Origin: Theristus sp. LFF4_11
Lineage: Eukaryota > Nematoda > Chromadorea > Monhysterida > Xyalidae
Direction of reading: 5' to 3'
Length of the DNA stretch: 64,000 nucleotides
Assembly: GCA_030248135.1 (NCBI GenBank)
Contig: JASANC010001067.1
Coordinates: 62,001 to 126,000, forward strand
Under the pieces are notes generated by a model, which saw nothing but the letters and a program-made list of their open reading frames with translations, did not search any database and was not told the origin of the DNA. Every line of letters begins with the position of its first letter. Position 1 is the stretch's first letter. This document shows positions 22,701-33,680 of the stretch, piece after piece. The position numbers and the translations under genes were made by a program.

Positions 22701-25700
22701 TGTGTAAGCAGTGAAAGACTTGGCTCGACAACCTTTTCAAGTCTCTGATGTGGTACACACGGATACAAGTACATAAGAGTCATATTTTTGCGCCGCGTTT
22801 GTTGTTTACAAGCTTGTTGAAAAGCGTAAAAATTTTGAAGTTATCTAGATATTTTTCAATTGTCCTCTTCAGTTTAGTCTAAAATCACATCATGTGCGAA
22901 ATTCTGAACAGCATGGCCGAATAAATGAGGCAGTCCGTCAAGGCGGGATTAGTCGCTGACTAGGAGTTGTCTTTTTCAAAAATGCCAACATAATTTCCAA
23001 TCATGTGTGCAAGGGAGAAAGAATAAACAGAATAATACGGATAATCCATTAGCTTAAAAAACGCGTCAAATTTGGCATACAATTTGGTTTCTGAACTTCT
23101 TTCTCTTTTATTCAAAATTCGCGCGCTCCTTGCACCCTGAAAAAAGCTGCCATGTTTAATCGGCTATACTGTAAATTCTGTGCAAAAAACAGAAACATCA
23201 GAGATTGCAAAACATTGCTGCATGTAGCTTTATCGTTGTTGCTAACGTACGCACCGCTGTGCATACAGCAGCACCAGTGCAAAAAGTGTTGTCTTCCGTT
23301 GATTTTCACCCTTTTTACCAAACTCTTGTGCCAGGATAAACCGGTGAGTCACTGCCACAGAAGGAGACCTTGCGTTCCCAATGCCTCTGCGATACACTTT
23401 GTGCAAACCAGTGTCAGCGATCTAAAGTCTGATCGTCATTTTAGTGGTTTTAGAGGTCGCTAAATGCTAGAAAAAGGCAAATGTGAAAGTTTCATTTGTC
23501 TACAATGTACGAGGGTTGCCACTTGCAATCTAAATAAAAAATAAACGGCGCAAAAATATGACTCTTATGTACTTGTATCCGTGTGTACCACATCAGAGAC
23601 TTGAAAAGGTTGTCGAGCCAAGTCTTTCACTGCTTACACAAGGCCATATTCCTCCTTTTATATGCGTCTCCCGCATTTTTAGATAATATTCTGACTTTTA
23701 CATAAGCCCCGAAGGTCGGACCAAAATCACAATACGTTGGGCACACAACTCAGGTTTTTCATTTTTCGTTTTTAGGCCAATTTCGTCTATGCTATTTCTA
23801 CGGCCGATTCGCCCAAAATCGTCACGATTCAGTACCTAGAAATTGCTCACATAAGAAAACTGACCCAAAAGCCGTGATCGGCGCAATGAATTACCATAGA
23901 AAACACCGACTTCTTGTTTTTCATTTCTGGACCGGTTTCACTAAATTCCACGGCCGATTCGCCCGAAATCGTCACGATTCGGTATCTAGAGTTGCTCACA
24001 TGAAAAAACTATCACAAAATCCGTGATCAGTGTATTTAATAACCATGGAAAACACCGTTTTTTTTGTTTTTCATTTCTGGACCAATTTCGCCAATTTCCA
24101 CGGCCGATTCGCCCGAAATCGTCACGATTCAGTATCTAGAGTTGCTCACATAAAAAAACTAACACAAAATCCGTGATCAGCGCATTGAATTACCCTGGAA
24201 AACATCCTTTTCTTATTTTTCGTTTCTGGGCCGATTTCGCCAATTTCCACGGCCGATTCGCCCGAAATCGTCACGATTCAGTATCTAGAGTTGCTCACGT
24301 AAGAAAACTAACCCAAAATCCGTAATCAGCGCATTGAATTACCCTGGAAAACACCCTTTTCTTGTTTTTCGTTTCTGGACCGATTTCGCCAATTTCGACG
24401 GCCGATTCGCCCGAAATCGTCACGATTCGGTATCTAGAGTTGCTCACGTAAGAAAACTAACCCAAAATCCGTGATCAGCGCATTGAATTACCCTGGAAAA
24501 CAATCTTTTCTTGTTTTTCGTTTCTGGACCGATTTCGCCAATTTCGACGGCCGATTCGCCCGAAATCGTCACGATTCAGCATCTAGAGTTGCTCACGTAA
24601 GAAAACTAACCCAAAATCCGTGATCAGCGCATTGAATTACTACGGACTAGACTTTTTTCCTACTATTTTTCGCAGCTCAGACAAAATTTGTAAGAGTGAA
24701 AAACTGATACCCAGTCAAAATGCTACGAACTTTCAAAGAATGCACAATTTTGACTCAAAAAAGTGCCCGGGCAAAAAAATAACTAAATTTTCAAAAAATA
24801 CGGATGAAATTACCCTAGGAAACATTTTTGTTCAACTGTGAAAGTGTCCCAGCTAAAAATTGAAAGGGCGAACACTTAAAACCAGGTGAAAACCCTCCGA
24901 ACAATTAAAAATGCCCAATTTTTACCCAAAAACAGGGTCGGGGTAAAAAATTAACTCAATTTTCAAAATCTCCGGGTGGAATTACCCCAGGGAACATTTT
25001 TGTTCGACTGTGAAAGTGTCGCAGGCAAAAATTGAAAGGGCGAACACATGTTGATTACATACCTGAAAAAAAAAAGGACAAAGGGAAAGAAGTAACACTG
25101 TTTTCAGAATAGGTTTTTCGTGTCTACAGCGTATGAAAAGTAGTCGGATAAAAAATTTTTCGCGGCTCCAAGCACAACTTTGGGTGTTCGTTTCGTGTGC
25201 ACGGAACCAAGTTTGTGGCTTATACTATGCTCGCTGGACGCAGCGAGCAAATTTGAAAAAAGCGCGCGAGGGGATAACGGCTCATATTATGCGTGATGCG
25301 CTCTCCGCTCGCTACGCTCGCTCGCGCATCCGCATGATAAAACAAACAAAGTTTTTATAAAATCTTTTTATTAATCTGAAAACCTTCAACAGTAACGGAA
25401 AAAGGCAGTGAAACACGCGCAACCAGAGTGGGTACCAGTTCTCCGGTGACCAGTTCTCCGGGTACCAGTTCTCCGCGTGCGTTTGTGAGAGGGTACCAGT
25501 TCTCCGGTGACCAGTTCTCCGGGTACCAGTTCTCCGCCACCCGACAGTACTAATGAAAGTAGTATGCTGAGCGGGAACTGCTGACATTTGGCAATACGTT
25601 TTACCGTGTCTGCAATTTGTTCGACACTCTCCGGACCGGCAAAGAACTCGTTGCTGTGCTCGTGCGGAGAAATGTAGACGGTGACCGTGAATGGCGTCGC

Positions 25701-28700
25701 GCCCACATCGTCCGGGTGGAACGTGACGGTCTCCTGAGAAGTTGTCGACGAATTTTAAATTTAAAAAAAGAAATTGCGATGACAAATTTCTGGAGAACCA
25801 CACAACGACCAGGAAGGCACAATGCGCGAGCGAAGTATGGATGATTTGAGTTGGTTAAGCTGAGCAGCGAAATATGGCATGTTTATGAATCACCGGTACA
25901 AAACGAGAAACACACAGAAATATTGAAAACTGCTTGCACAACCTACTTTTCAGAAAAAAACACGCGCGCAGACCAAGTCGAGAACCGGTATGGTGCAGGC
26001 AGCCGAAAGAAAAACTTCAAGCGGCAAAAAAAAAGTTTTTGTTTTCACGTCAGCAACAACATCTGATTTACCCCTAAAGCTTCATTACTAAAGCGCACGC
26101 GCACGGGCATCGGCATGCTCATGCTCATGATCCACTAGCGCGCCTGCACACGCTCCGCACTCAACAAGAACTTGTTCAAAACGCAATTGTTCTCACATCT
26201 TTCTTCTTGAAAAGGCTTGGCTTAGGTTAGGATTAGGTCAGGATCATGTTTAGCTTGGAATTAGGCATTAGGATTAGGTTTTGGGTTAGGCTTGTTTAGG
26301 CAACGTCTGCCAACATCAGTGCTTTGATTTAGTACGACAGGCCAACCGATTTACCAATTGCGAACGCTCTTGTCGCTGTTCTTCTTTTCTTTTCCTGCTT
26401 TCTTTCTAACCCAAAACGAGACACGACACACCTGCAGATAGCCGGCCTTCTCTCTGTGGTCAAGGTAGGCGCGCACGCTGGTCACGTGATCATCTGCCAC
26501 CAAATACGCGACGCCGTACACTTCACCCTGTGAAACGTCGGCGCGGTATGCACGCTTGATAATCAGGGAAGATCGCATCGAGACTAGGGATGGAGCCGGT
26601 TCCGGTCCGGATTCCGGATTCCGGCGCCTAAAATTGGATCCGGATCCGGTCCGGATTCCGGCGCAATTTTGCCGGATCCGGCCGGAATGGCCGAGACCCG
26701 CGAATTAACCAGTTGATTCCTCCGTTTCAGAGCTTTTCAATGGTTTGACAAATTTGTTTCGGTGCTTTGTTGGTTTTGTTGTTGTGCATTTGATATGTGA
26801 TCAGTGAGCGTTTCTTTAGTTTAGTGTTCTGTTCAATGGTAAATGGTTCACTGCTTTTGTCTTGAGTGGTAAACTTATGTGCAGCATCGTCCACTTTAAA
26901 AAACATGGCTGCCAGCTTTTGGCCAACGTTGTTGATGAACAATAGCAGGGTTTTTTTTTGAAATCAGCCATCTTCGTTGGTCATATTAAGTTAGCTGTCA
27001 AACAGTTGCTTTTATGTGAGCCCCAGAACACCAGCGATTTTAACGTGTGGTAACGTGGGTGTGCGGGGGTGCCGTGATCCCCTAAAACCCGATAAACCCC
27101 CCAACGACAAATCCACGAGACGACGAATCCATTTCAATGGTGTTGCCCGCCGTTTGCGCACTGAAGCAGCGCATCGAACAAGTCGATGCGAGTGGCATTG
27201 GTACGACGAAAAAAACGCTGCTGACCAGCATCGACACACGCTTCCGTGCGCTTTTCCACAACGAATCCAACATCATGGCCACGTACGTTGATCCGCGATT
27301 CAAGAATACTGCAGTCGTCTTCGAAAATGAAGGCGCGATTCATTGTGAACTACTTCACATTGCAAAGAAAATCTTGAAACGACTGGAGACGCCCACAAAC
27401 TGCGACGATACATCCGAGATCGCGAACAACGACGATGACAAAAGTGAACGCGAGCCCGAACCAAAAAAAGAAATCGACTGGCCTCTACGGAGGCATCGAG
27501 TTTCACGCTGCGCGACCGCGCAACCCGTCAGGCGAATCCAGTCTTGAAGACGAACTGCGCGGCGAAATGAATATGTACGAGTCGGATGATTTTATCGACG
27601 AACCGGACAAAAGTGATCTAATGCTAGACTTTTGGCGGCTGAACTCGTCTAAATACCCCAAACTATCGACAATCGCGCGCAGATACCTGGCACCGCTACC
27701 AACAAGCGTGGCAAGCGAACGAATGTTCTCTGAAGCCAGGCAGGTGTTTGTGTACAGCCGATCTCGTCTGTCAACTCAGAACACCGAAAAGGTCATGTTT
27801 CTGAATGGAGTGTTGCCAGCGCTTGATTATCCCTATGCGATGTGAATTTTGTCAATTGTTGTTGTTGTAATTTTTGGTTGGTTCACGTGCTGTGTTTTGC
27901 TGACTTTGTTTCTGTGTCTGTGCTGTTTTATGCTGAAAATGTGATGAAGAAGCGACGAAATGTGCGTAGATGTTTTTTAGACATAAAAAGGCCATTCCGG
28001 TCCGGATTCCGGCAATTTTTGCCGGATCCGGCCCGGCCGGACTGGGCTTTTGCCGGATCCGGCCCGGATTCCGGCAAATTTGCCGGATCCATCCCTAATC
28101 GAGACCCAAACTAGTCGTTACCCGCACTCCGATATAGCACAAAGTAAATATTTCACGAAATACGGCACTTATTCTAACAGAAAACACAACGGCGTGGCGC
28201 TTTCTTGGAAAACGAGAAAAAAGAAATCAGCTGGCTGACCAATTTTTTCTCACCTTTGGATCCGGAACAAGTGTCACGGTTCGTCCAGGCTAAAAATGCC
28301 AATAAACGCGATTTTTTCAGCTTATTACCACACGACACAACCACCGAGAAAAATGTGCTCATGTCATGTTGCATCCACTTTTGCATGTTGCATGTCATAC
28401 GTAGAGTTGGTAAAAAAACCGGTTTTTTATATTGCCAGGAAAAAAACCGGTTTCTTTTCCGTTTTAAAACCGTTTTAAAACCATAAAAAAACCGAATGCT
28501 TCCCAGCTCCTAAACCTTCCAGAACTTGGCATCTCGAACTCAAAATAGGAAATACATCAAAACTTGTGATTTTGAGCAGCGTAAAATGCTGTTTTCGGGC
28601 ATACAACCGACTCAATTTGCTATTTTTGCCACCCAATGCTACCCAATTTTTTGTTTCAAATCAAACCAATTTCGCTTTTATTGGTTTCCAGGGCAGCACG

Positions 28701-29402
28701 TTCAATAAATTGAAAACAAAGACTGGGCAGTGACCATGTAGGTGTGGGGGGGGGGAGCGGGGAGGGACGGTTGCAGGAGACCGGATAGCTGACCCCGATT
28801 TTGCAGAACTGCAAAGTGAAACCGGTGACGTATTGCGTTCGAAAAATAACATTTTATCAGTTACCCTTTGCAAATCGATAACATCGTCAGTCAGTCTGCA
28901 TATGCACTTAGTTTAGCAGTCACCTTGTCTTCATCGTATTTCACTTGACCCTTGCCATAAAAGCTTCTGCAAAATGACGCTTCACCAGTTCAGTTCGACA
29001 CCGTTCACTGCACCGTTTTTTCAAAAATATAATTTTACATTTTATCAATCAAACGAAGAATTGTGATTTTTAACCATGAAGTTTGAAAATTTTTAAGGTA
29101 AAAAACCGGTTCTTTATTTTTTCAAGAAAAAAAACTGGAAAAAAACGGTTTTAAAACGGAAAAGAAACAGGTTTTTTTTCCTGTGCCAACCCTAGTCATA
29201 CGTCAGACTCAAAATGCATGGTTGCGTCAAAAAACACCATGCGATATAAAAAAACACCATGCACCACCTGTTTCTGCGTGCCACGGTGATCCGGACTTTT
29301 CTGCCAGAAACGCCGCACAAAACCGTGCACTTTGCCAGATAACTGTCGCTCAAATGGAAAGTCGGTTTTCCACATGAGCGAGCCATACCCAAAAATCCAC
29401 AT
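19743..29402 (-). CDS. ChaC-type gamma-glutamylcyclotransferase (glutathione-specific)
   Basis: Cytosolic ChaC enzymes cleave glutathione to 5-oxoproline and Cys-Gly. Minus-strand exons: 29402-29268 ([23 protein letters not shown], the substrate-binding YGSL loop, then [13 protein letters not shown]), 26527-26432 ([21 protein letters not shown] with the catalytic Glu of the REK.GY motif), 25733-25605 ([33 protein letters not shown]) and 19934-19743 ([30 protein letters not shown], stop TGA). Acceptors CTTCTCAG and TGTGCAG and donors CTGCAG|GTGTG and ACACG|GTAAAA fit, and every junction is phase 0. The PGRVVTL-like strand expected between exons 1 and 2 was not located: either a microexon is hidden or exon 2 starts further upstream, next to the hAT insertion at 26585. 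Introns are filled by composite copy 2 and five hAT-type insertions. Confidence 0.88.
20025..22030. mobile_element. hAT-type element carrying a nested hAT
   Basis: Ends TAGGGTTGGTAAAAAACCGG and CCGGTTTTTTCCTGTGCCAA then CCCTA. Flanks CGCACACT and GGCACACT match at 7 of 8. Without the nested insert (20255-21409 plus 8 bp) it is about 843 bp and closely parallels the element at 28402-29194 (same GAATGCTTCCCAGCTCC, GGGCAGCACGTTCAATAAAT and CTTGTCTTCATCGTATTTCA phrases). No transposase ORF. It lies in the last ChaC intron. Confidence 0.85.
20255..21409. mobile_element. Nested hAT-type element with exact 8-bp duplication
   Basis: Begins TAGGGGTGGGTCGGTATAAA and ends TTTTTTACCACCCCTA. Flanked by GCGTAAAA on both sides (20247-20254 and 21410-21417). 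The sister element at 28402 reads uninterrupted through this site (GAGCAGCGTAAAATGCTG), which is the empty site. It contains an acidic short ORF on the plus strand (20552-20761) that I do not call a gene. Confidence 0.9.
22908..23172 (+). repeat. 'TGGCCGAATAAA' MITE nested in copy 2
   Basis: Inserted in the head between GCGAAATTCTG and AAATTCTGTGC. Copy 1 and the second head of copy 3 read GAAATTCTGTAAATTCTGTG without it, so the target was a TA dinucleotide. Confidence 0.85.
23760..24640 (+). repeat. 149-bp satellite array in copy 2
   Basis: About six monomers in the reverse sense to copy 1: GGCCGATTCGCCCGAAATCG, TCTAGAGTTGCTCAC, AACTAACCCAAAATCCGTGA, then CTTGTTTTTCGTTTCTGGAC. The first monomers are diverged, the last ones nearly uniform. 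Confidence 0.95.
25431..25540 (+). repeat. Short minisatellite in ChaC intron
   Basis: GGTACCAGTTCTCCG and GTGACCAGTTCTCCG alternate; the three-unit block is itself duplicated around CGTGCGTTTGTGAGA. It lies just downstream (in transcript sense) of the ChaC exon at 25605-25733. Confidence 0.85.
26218..26305 (+). repeat. Degenerate TTAGG-rich stretch
   Basis: Many imperfect TTAGG/TTAGGTTAGG units (CTTAGGTTAGGATTAGG, TTAGGCATTAGGATTAGG). A shorter relative occurs at about 9000-9060. This could be an old interstitial telomere-like tract or chance simple sequence. Confidence 0.5.
26585..28097 (+). mobile_element. hAT transposon with exact 8-bp target duplication, internally deleted
   Basis: Terminal repeats TAGGGATGGAGCCGG and, inverted, TAGGGATGGATCCGG. 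Target duplication ATCGAGAC at 26577-26584 and 28098-28105. Both subterminal regions are packed with CCGGATTCCGG and GCCGGATCCGG motifs, as is common in hAT elements for transposase binding. The interior keeps only the last third of a transposase (see 27137). It lies in the first intron of ChaC, immediately upstream of exon 2. Confidence 0.93.
27137..27845 (+). pseudogene. hAT transposase C-terminal remnant, frameshifted
   Basis: Two overlapping plus-strand frames together give the end of a hAT transposase. The first (27137-27547) contains [20 protein letters not shown], typical of the region before the dimerisation domain. The second (27435-27845) contains [20 protein letters not shown] and [13 protein letters not shown], the hATC dimerisation signature, ending in a stop at 27845. 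The +1 frame change lies between about 27440 and 27500, in the lysine-rich linker. The zinc finger and most of the catalytic RNase H-like core are absent, so this copy cannot encode a functional transposase. The TIRs are nevertheless intact. Confidence 0.9.
28402..29194. mobile_element. Non-autonomous hAT-type element, exact 8-bp duplication
   Basis: Ends TAGAGTTGGTAAAAAAACCG and GTGCCAACCCTA. GTCATACG flanks both sides (28394-28401, 29195-29202). 793 bp and non-coding. Sister of the element at 20025-22030 and supplier of the empty-site sequence for the insertion nested there. First ChaC intron. Confidence 0.92.
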
Positions 29403-29487
29403 TTTTGTCCTTAACTCCTTACGACACGACTCCCGTCCCGACCCGACCACGAGTCCAGTACCGTGGGCGAGGGGGGGGGGTGGGGGG

Positions 29488-30361
29488 TAGGGTTAGGGAA
29501 AAAAAATCCGGATTTTTTTTTAAATTAAAAAAAAAAATTTTTTTTCAAATTTTTTTTTTACAAGTTAGGTTCGTTCGAAGCGTCTCGTCGAGCTGAGTTC
29601 ATCTAGACTATTTTCAGAACGATCCGGGAAACTATAAGAGCGAAAATCGTGTTTTATTGAAATTATGTCCATTTCATAGAGGGAAAGTTGCATTTTCAAC
29701 AGTAAAACAGGGCAATTTTTCACGTGTACTTGAATATTGAACCGTTCTTGGTGGTTCCTCTTTAGAAAATTACCAAAATTTGACTGTGTTCAAAAATTCC
29801 TGTTTGCTGTAGCTAAGTCGGCAACCCCTGTCGACCCGGTCGCCCCCCCCCAAGACACTTACTTTCAGGTTCAACCAGCTATGCTATCTGCCACATGGCG
29901 AGAGCCCACTCTTCAAATCATCGTATCGAAAACACGTACCATGATTTCGCGATCACGTTGCGGGCAACTGACAGACGCAAGTTTAACACGTTAGTTTAGC
30001 ACAGCAGCAATTTTACATGGTTGAAAAACGGTCGTGTGATGGGAAGAAAATTTGGTTAAATTGTTTACCAATCTACCCAAACTATACGCCAATCAACAAG
30101 ATATGATGTTCATCTCAGGCCTACCGATGAAAAAAGTTTAAGTTGCAAGAAAAGTTTGAGATTTATGTGTTGAAGTGGAAGGGGGGATGTTGAGTGGGAG
30201 GAACTTTCAAAAAATTATGCCATAAATCGAATTTTCAGAGCAAAGTAGAAGAAAAAATTTTCAAATTTTTTTTTAAGTTTGAAAAAAAAATCCAAATTTT
30301 ATTTAAAAAAAACGAAAAAAAAATAAAAATAAAAATTTTTTTTTCAAAGCCCCTAACCCTA
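29488..30361. mobile_element. hAT-like element with telomere-like ends
   Basis: Begins TAGGGTTAGGGAAAAAAAAT and ends AAAGCCCCTAACCCTA. Flanked by GTGGGGGG on both sides (29480-29487 and 30362-30369). 874 bp, AT-rich and non-coding. It is inserted in a G-run-rich repeat whose other part continues at 30365. It starts upstream of the ChaC start codon (29402), so it could lie in that gene's 5' region. Confidence 0.8.
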
Positions 30362-30520
30362 GTGGGGGGGGGTACGTACACCCCCCCCAGAGCACCAGAG
30401 ACCGTCGGGTGGGGGGGGCACCGTGCCACCCCCCCCCCTAAAACCGGGCACCCCCCCCATCGGACCCCCCCCCCCCCTCGAAAATTTGGCCGACACCCCC
30501 CCCACACCCCCAGGGTTGTT
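30362..30520. repeat. G/C-run palindromic repeat
   Basis: Alternating long G and C runs (GTGGGGGG, CACCCCCCCC) joined by CCAGAGACCGTCGGGTG. With 29460-29487 it forms the two halves of the sequence into which the 29488 element inserted. Confidence 0.6.
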
Positions 30521-31835
30521 AAACAAAAATCGAATTTAAAAAAAAGTGATTAAAAAAACAAAAATGCTGACTTTTGTTAAATTCGAAAAATTTTCCTCTA
30601 ATATGCTATGCTCTGAAAACCTTAAATTTGGCACAATTTTTCGAAAGTTCAACAAAAATTTTCTTTGATATTACCTCGAAAAAACCGTCAGCAGTCAATT
30701 TTGGACAGTTTTACCGACTGATTTTAGGCTTCGACAACATCTGCGATGAAGTTTTTGAGCGTCCCAAAGCTTGGCTTACCATTTCCGATGCAGATAAGGT
30801 GACGATTCGCCTCGCAATCTAATTTTGAGCGTCCGAGCTGCTCCGTTTGCAAGCGTTACGTTGTCTGGTTGCCGTTTCGTGTCCTGCCGTCGCGACACAT
30901 CATCAGAATGGTTACTGAGTAAGGTAAGTACTTTAACCCTTACTGAGTGAGGTTCGAATTTTTTAAAACTATTTTTTAAATTTTTTTGATCGGGATTTTT
31001 TAAATTTTTTAAATTCATTAAAAAACGAATTTTTGCCATTAAAATTGCACTTTTATCTGAAAATGCGTTTAAAACACTTTCCACAGAAACTTCATGATTT
31101 TTTGCCCAGAGTTTCGTGTGGACTGGACTACCTTGTTTCAAAAATACCGTGTTTTTACGTTTCAAACGTGAATAAAACTGCTTGTCAACTCTTGGCAGTT
31201 GCCGATTGGTCGTCTCGAAGTAGCGCGGAGCACGGTTGTCCATCAACAACAACATGAACCAGTACGTTTCCTTTCTGAGGTATTCAAGAAACTATTATGG
31301 AACACAGAAAATCATTTGGAACGACAAACACGACCTGGTTTTGGATCCACATGCTGCAAAAGGTAGGTCCAAATTCTAATTGATGTTGGTCATTTTCATG
31401 AACGTTTTTGCTGATAATATAAGGGCAAAAATTTGCTCTTTTCTCAATTGACAAGTTTTTTAATCAACACTATCACCTAATTCTCTCATCTCAGTCGCTT
31501 TTCACCTTCGCTTTTTTGGTATTTGTCGACTTTTCTGTTTCGGACGATTTCTGTTTCTCAGTTGTGCATTATCTTTTATTTCGGTCCCGAGCTGCACACT
31601 CAGCGAACGCATAGATAAATAAACAGTGTTATGCATGACGCGGGAATTCAAAGTTGGTTAAGTATAAGTAATCCGCGTTTCTTTGGGTCATTTACAGGCT
31701 ATTTTGCATTGCCACATAAAGATTGAAACTAGCTTTTATTCCTTTCTACGTCTGCAAACGCAAATTGAGTCGCAGAACTTCAAGAAATTTATAGTAGCTC
31801 ATTAGACACGGGTTCGCAATTGGATGCGGGGTTAG
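30521..31835. other. Spacer with possible coding scraps
   Basis: Plus-strand readings flanked by splice-like signals occur at 30728-30798 (FDNICDEVFERPKAWLTISD, donor AAG|GTGACG) and 31215-31363 (EPVRFLSEVFKKLLWNTEN, donor AAAG|GTAGGT). They may belong with the coding-like region at 33264, but no family is recognised and in-frame stops intervene. 31620-31740 is a copy of the ACATAAAGATTGAAACTAG dispersed repeat. Confidence 0.3.
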
Positions 31836-32600
31836 TACAGGGTGAGCCAAAAAAGGTTCCAATTCTAAAATGCTCTCACTGGTGTGTGTGCTGAGGTGTT
31901 TCAAGCTGAAAATCTGAACACTACTAGAAAACAATTGGAAGTTTTTCTGACCAAATTTTTGTCGTGGTATGTTGTCCATATCACTCACTACAGCAGGAAA
32001 TCTGGAAAACATGAAAATCGACAAATGTTGTAAAATGCAGAGGGTTGATTTAGCTGTAACAAAGGGACCTCCTGGTTTAAAATTTAAAACACTGTTAAAA
32101 CACATTGGGAGGTTTTTTGTGATCAAATTTTTTTGCTTACACGTTTAAGTTCATTTTTACAGCGTAATTTCTAAAAAAAATAGCAGTTTTTGACAAAAAA
32201 AACAATGTTCATCCTTAATCTCACTGTTTATCATTGCTCATAAACGGACTTCCGAAGTTCCGAACTGATGTATCGTCACGCGGGGTCAAACTGAATTTTA
32301 TACGAAATTGCCGAGCCACTGCAGAATGAAGTTGCATCTTTCACTGCAGAAAACAACCAGTCTGCTATGGTGAAAATATCAGAGTGGCAAACTGTGTGAA
32401 TTAAAAAAAAGAAAAAACAATTTGCCTCTGGAAAGATAAATTCGCATCTGTTCTGAGCAGAACCGCTCACGCACGCTCAGACTCAAAGTGAAACATCAGG
32501 GTGGTCAAAGACTGTTCAAATGCATTTCTGCATTTGGCATTTTTCATGCTACTGTATGTGCGTATTGTTTTTTTCATCTTTTTTTGTGTTGTGAACATTA
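31836..32600 (+). repeat. Mariner-like MITE ('ACAGGGTG'), left part
   Basis: Starts TACAGGGTGAGCCAAAAAAG followed by GTTCCAATTCTAAAATGCTC, as in the elements at 34480, 38637 and 63631. The interior phrases (CTGACCAAATTTTTGTCGTG, TCACGCACGCTCAGACTC) are shared, but I do not find a clean right end. About 32600 marks the limit of recognisable similarity. Confidence 0.6.
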
Positions 32601-33263
32601 GGGTCGTCACCAACGTACTAGCTTGTACTTGTTTATATGGTTGGCACATAATGCTACCCACGGCTTCAATAATTCTCTATTTTTCCGGGATCGCTGAAAT
32701 TTGTTTTCAAATTGCATTCGTTTTGTGCCAAAAAACAGAAATCGATACATCGCTACTGTCCTGCTTTCCAAGCGTTTGTTTAAAAACATGTTTTTATCTA
32801 ATGATTAAAATACAATTAAAAATACAATGGGATTACAGTCTGTTTAAAAAGTACATCTTAGAACTAAACATATCGAATGAACTACAAAAGACTAAACCCC
32901 AACAAAGCATAAAAAAGCATCACACAATGTACAGCAGACATCTAGATATGTCAAATATGACAACGTACGTAAAAACCCACAATAAGGGTTGGTGAGTTTG
33001 AATTTTATTCATTTTTAAAATTCGGATTTTTTTTCAAATTTAAAACAATTAAAATTCTTCTAATTTGCTCAGAAAATTCCAACAATCATTTTTTGCAAGT
33101 TGAAACCAAATTTTCTCCCAAACTTCCTTGTGTATTTATCGTTTCAGAAAGTTTGTAGACACAAAAGTTTCACGCTTTGGGAAAAACTGCACAGCTAAAG
33201 CAAAAAAAATTGAATTTTCAATGCGACGGCGCTGAATCAATGTTTCTCTTTCTTTGAAAAACT
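32601..33263. other. AT-rich spacer
   Basis: No gene or named repeat recognised; only short AT-rich ORFs. Confidence 0.4.
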
Positions 33264-33678
33264 ATGAAGAAGTTGTGTCCAAATGAATTGGAACTGGATT
33301 TTACGCCTCTTATCGACGACGTTGCAAAACACACATTGAGGTTTATGAAAACCAGGAAAATCAACCAAAGTCCACCGGTGTATTTGGCTGCGAGTATGGT
33401 CCATTCAGATTTGTCGTCTCAATCGCGAATTGTCGTTCAAAGTGCCTCCAACCAATTGCTTGCACAAGCTGAAACGCAGAATCACAAGTACCCACTGAAT
33501 TTATGCAACTGCGTCCCGGGTGAAACTGGCAGGTGAGATTCACGCTCGAAAAGCTGAACGCGTGACACCAGACATGGCGTGTGCAGAATTTGCCTGGAAT
33601 ATCAAGGAATCATTCATTCCGGCACTGAGTTGGTCCACTGATCAGGCAAAAAAACGGTCACGGACGTGCAAAACAACG
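33264..33678 (+). pseudogene. Unidentified coding-like region with an apparent frameshift
   Basis: The plus-strand frame 33264-33536 reads FTPLIDDVAKHTLRFMKTRK and on to VHSDLSSQSRIVVQSASNQL, with coding-like composition. After about 33510 the reading continues in another frame as VKLAGEIHARKAERV and MACAEFAWNIKESFIPALSW. It then stops at the MITE inserted at 33681. Either a one-base shift broke the frame, or GGCAG|GTGAGA at 33534 is a real donor and the second frame is chance. The sequence looks like a helical, soluble protein. I do not recognise the family. It is the only coding-like host sequence on the plus strand of this window. Confidence 0.4.
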
Positions 33679-33680
33679 CA

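Larger units (their letters stand above)
22658..25337 (+). mobile_element. Composite satellite-bearing element, copy 2
   Basis: The same plan as copy 1 but on the plus strand: head from TCTAAAAATGCGGGAGACGC, internal inverted partner ending near 23690, linker, about six 149-bp monomers (23760-24640), tail, and terminal hairpin ending GCATCCGCATGA. Flanks A and T. The head contains the nested 'TGGCCGAATAAA' MITE at 22908-23172. It sits in the last intron of ChaC, opposite in orientation to the gene. Confidence 0.7.

Noticed and set aside
25133..25360. ORFs around [10 protein letters not shown]…CGLYYARW in all four composite tails
   Set aside because: Present in every copy, but short, without a start context or family. 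They follow from near-identical tail DNA and show no sign of selection that I can see by eye.
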